Source: Treponema sp.
GTDB lineage: Bacteria > Spirochaetota > Spirochaetia > Treponematales > Breznakiellaceae
DNA length: 6,499 bases
Assembly (NCBI GenBank): GCA_031278025.1
Contig: JAITLF010000328.1
Span: forward strand, 1-6,499
Direction: 5' to 3'
A program made the translations under genes and the position numbers. The notes below the pieces were generated by a model. It was not told the DNA's origin, did not search any database, and was given only the letters and a program-made list of their open reading frames with translations. Below are positions 6,102-6,499 of the stretch, in pieces; positions within the stretch are counted from its first letter, which is position 1, and each line of letters opens with the position of its first letter.

Positions 6102-6164
6102 CCCGCGCCGCGCGGAGGCGGGGCCGCGCCGTACGGAGGCGGGGCCGCGCCGTACGGAGAGAGG
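6102..6164. repeat. GC-rich 21-bp tandem repeat at inner edge of right array
   Basis: Three units lie at 6102-6122, 6123-6143 and 6144-6164. Units share CCGCGCCG-(TA/CG)C-GGAG followed by GCGGG; the first has CGC where the others have TAC, and the last degenerates at its end. CCGTACGG within the unit is palindromic. On the minus strand they read heptapeptides (YGAAPPP) in the same open frame as the adjoining array. The period equals that of the array although the sequence is unrelated. Confidence 0.85.
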
Positions 6165-6176
6165 CCCGCGGCTTCT

Positions 6177-6499
6177 AGACTTAAGTCTGGAACTTCAAGA
6201 CTCAAGTCTGGAACTTCAAGACTCAAGTCTGGAACTTCAAGACTCAAGTCTGGGACTTCAAGACTTAAGTCTGGAACTTCAAGACTCAAGTCTGGGACTT
6301 CTAGACTCAAGTCTGGGACTTCTAGACTCAAGTCTGGGACTTCTAGACTCAAGTCTGGGACTTCTAGACTCAAGTCTGGGACTTCTAGACTCAAGTCTGG
6401 AACTTCAAGACTTAAGTCTGGAACTTCAAGACTCAAGTCTGGGACTTCTAGACTCAAGTCTGGGACTTCTATACTTAAGTCTGGAACTTCAAGACTCAA
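6177..6499. repeat. Right tandem array of 21-bp units, runs off window
   Basis: Fifteen complete 21-bp units (6177-6491) and an 8-nt partial unit reach the end of the window. Each has the dyads AGACT-(CA/TA)-AGTCT and TCTGG(A/G)A-C-TTC(A/T)AGA. With TA in the centre the first becomes the perfect palindrome AGACTTAAGTCT. Apart from one AGAC to ATAC change in unit 15, only three sites vary. G at the first A/G site goes with T at the A/T site (seven units) except in unit 4; TA centres (units 1, 5, 12, 15) occur only with the A/A form. The minus strand is open throughout, reading (LSLEVPD)n from the window edge into GC-rich sequence; plus-strand frames contain TAG or TAA in some units. No spacers, transposase or tRNA-like sequence is present. 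Function unknown. Confidence 0.95.

Noticed and set aside
1..6499. Composite transposon or genomic island bounded by the arrays
   Set aside because: There is no transposase, integrase, tRNA or target-site duplication, and gltX is a core housekeeping gene.

Overview
The window looks like part of a GC-rich spirochaete chromosome, most plausibly a Treponema relative. This is inferred from the glutamyl-tRNA synthetase (its N-terminus reads like treponemal GluRS) and from a pair of genes encoding a membrane-anchored beta-propeller-like protein and a degenerate LytM/M23 protein. Species cannot be named from the sequence alone.

Layout, left to right. Positions 1-175 hold a tandem array of 21-22 bp units, followed by a GC-rich 22-bp direct repeat (175-212) and an unassigned leader. 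A strong inverted repeat (372-422) sits just before gltX (442-1938, +). A Sir2-family deacylase gene (1933-2760, -) converges on gltX; the two overlap by 6 bp inside the palindrome GTTATAAC, so both end Leu(TTA)-TAA. The intergenic region 2761-3110 holds three perfect or near-perfect 16-bp repeats, a candidate promoter and four 8-bp repeats. It leads into a rightward three-gene operon: membrane-anchored propeller-like protein (3111-4226), LytM-like protein that has lost its zinc ligands (4254-5174), and a zinc-ribbon SAM methyltransferase (5167-6039). After a possible terminator and GC-rich 21-bp repeats (6102-6164), a second, longer 21-bp array (6177-6499) runs off the window.

The genes themselves are conventional: tRNA charging, NAD-dependent deacylation and a probable envelope operon. 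In the operon the first two products are predicted to act at or outside the inner membrane, and the methyltransferase is translationally coupled to them. The LytM domain has probably become a non-catalytic, binding or activating factor.

The unusual content is the repeat architecture. The two arrays share one core, are nearly self-complementary, have a period equal to two helical turns of B-DNA, and differ from each other by compensatory changes across a dyad. In the right-hand array the variable sites are linked and nearly all synonymous for a minus-strand heptapeptide (LSLEVPD). Each array meets the gene block through its own GC-rich repeats of the same or nearly the same period. I cannot tell whether the arrays act as DNA (protein-binding or chromosome-structuring sites), as structured RNA, or as a repeat protein.
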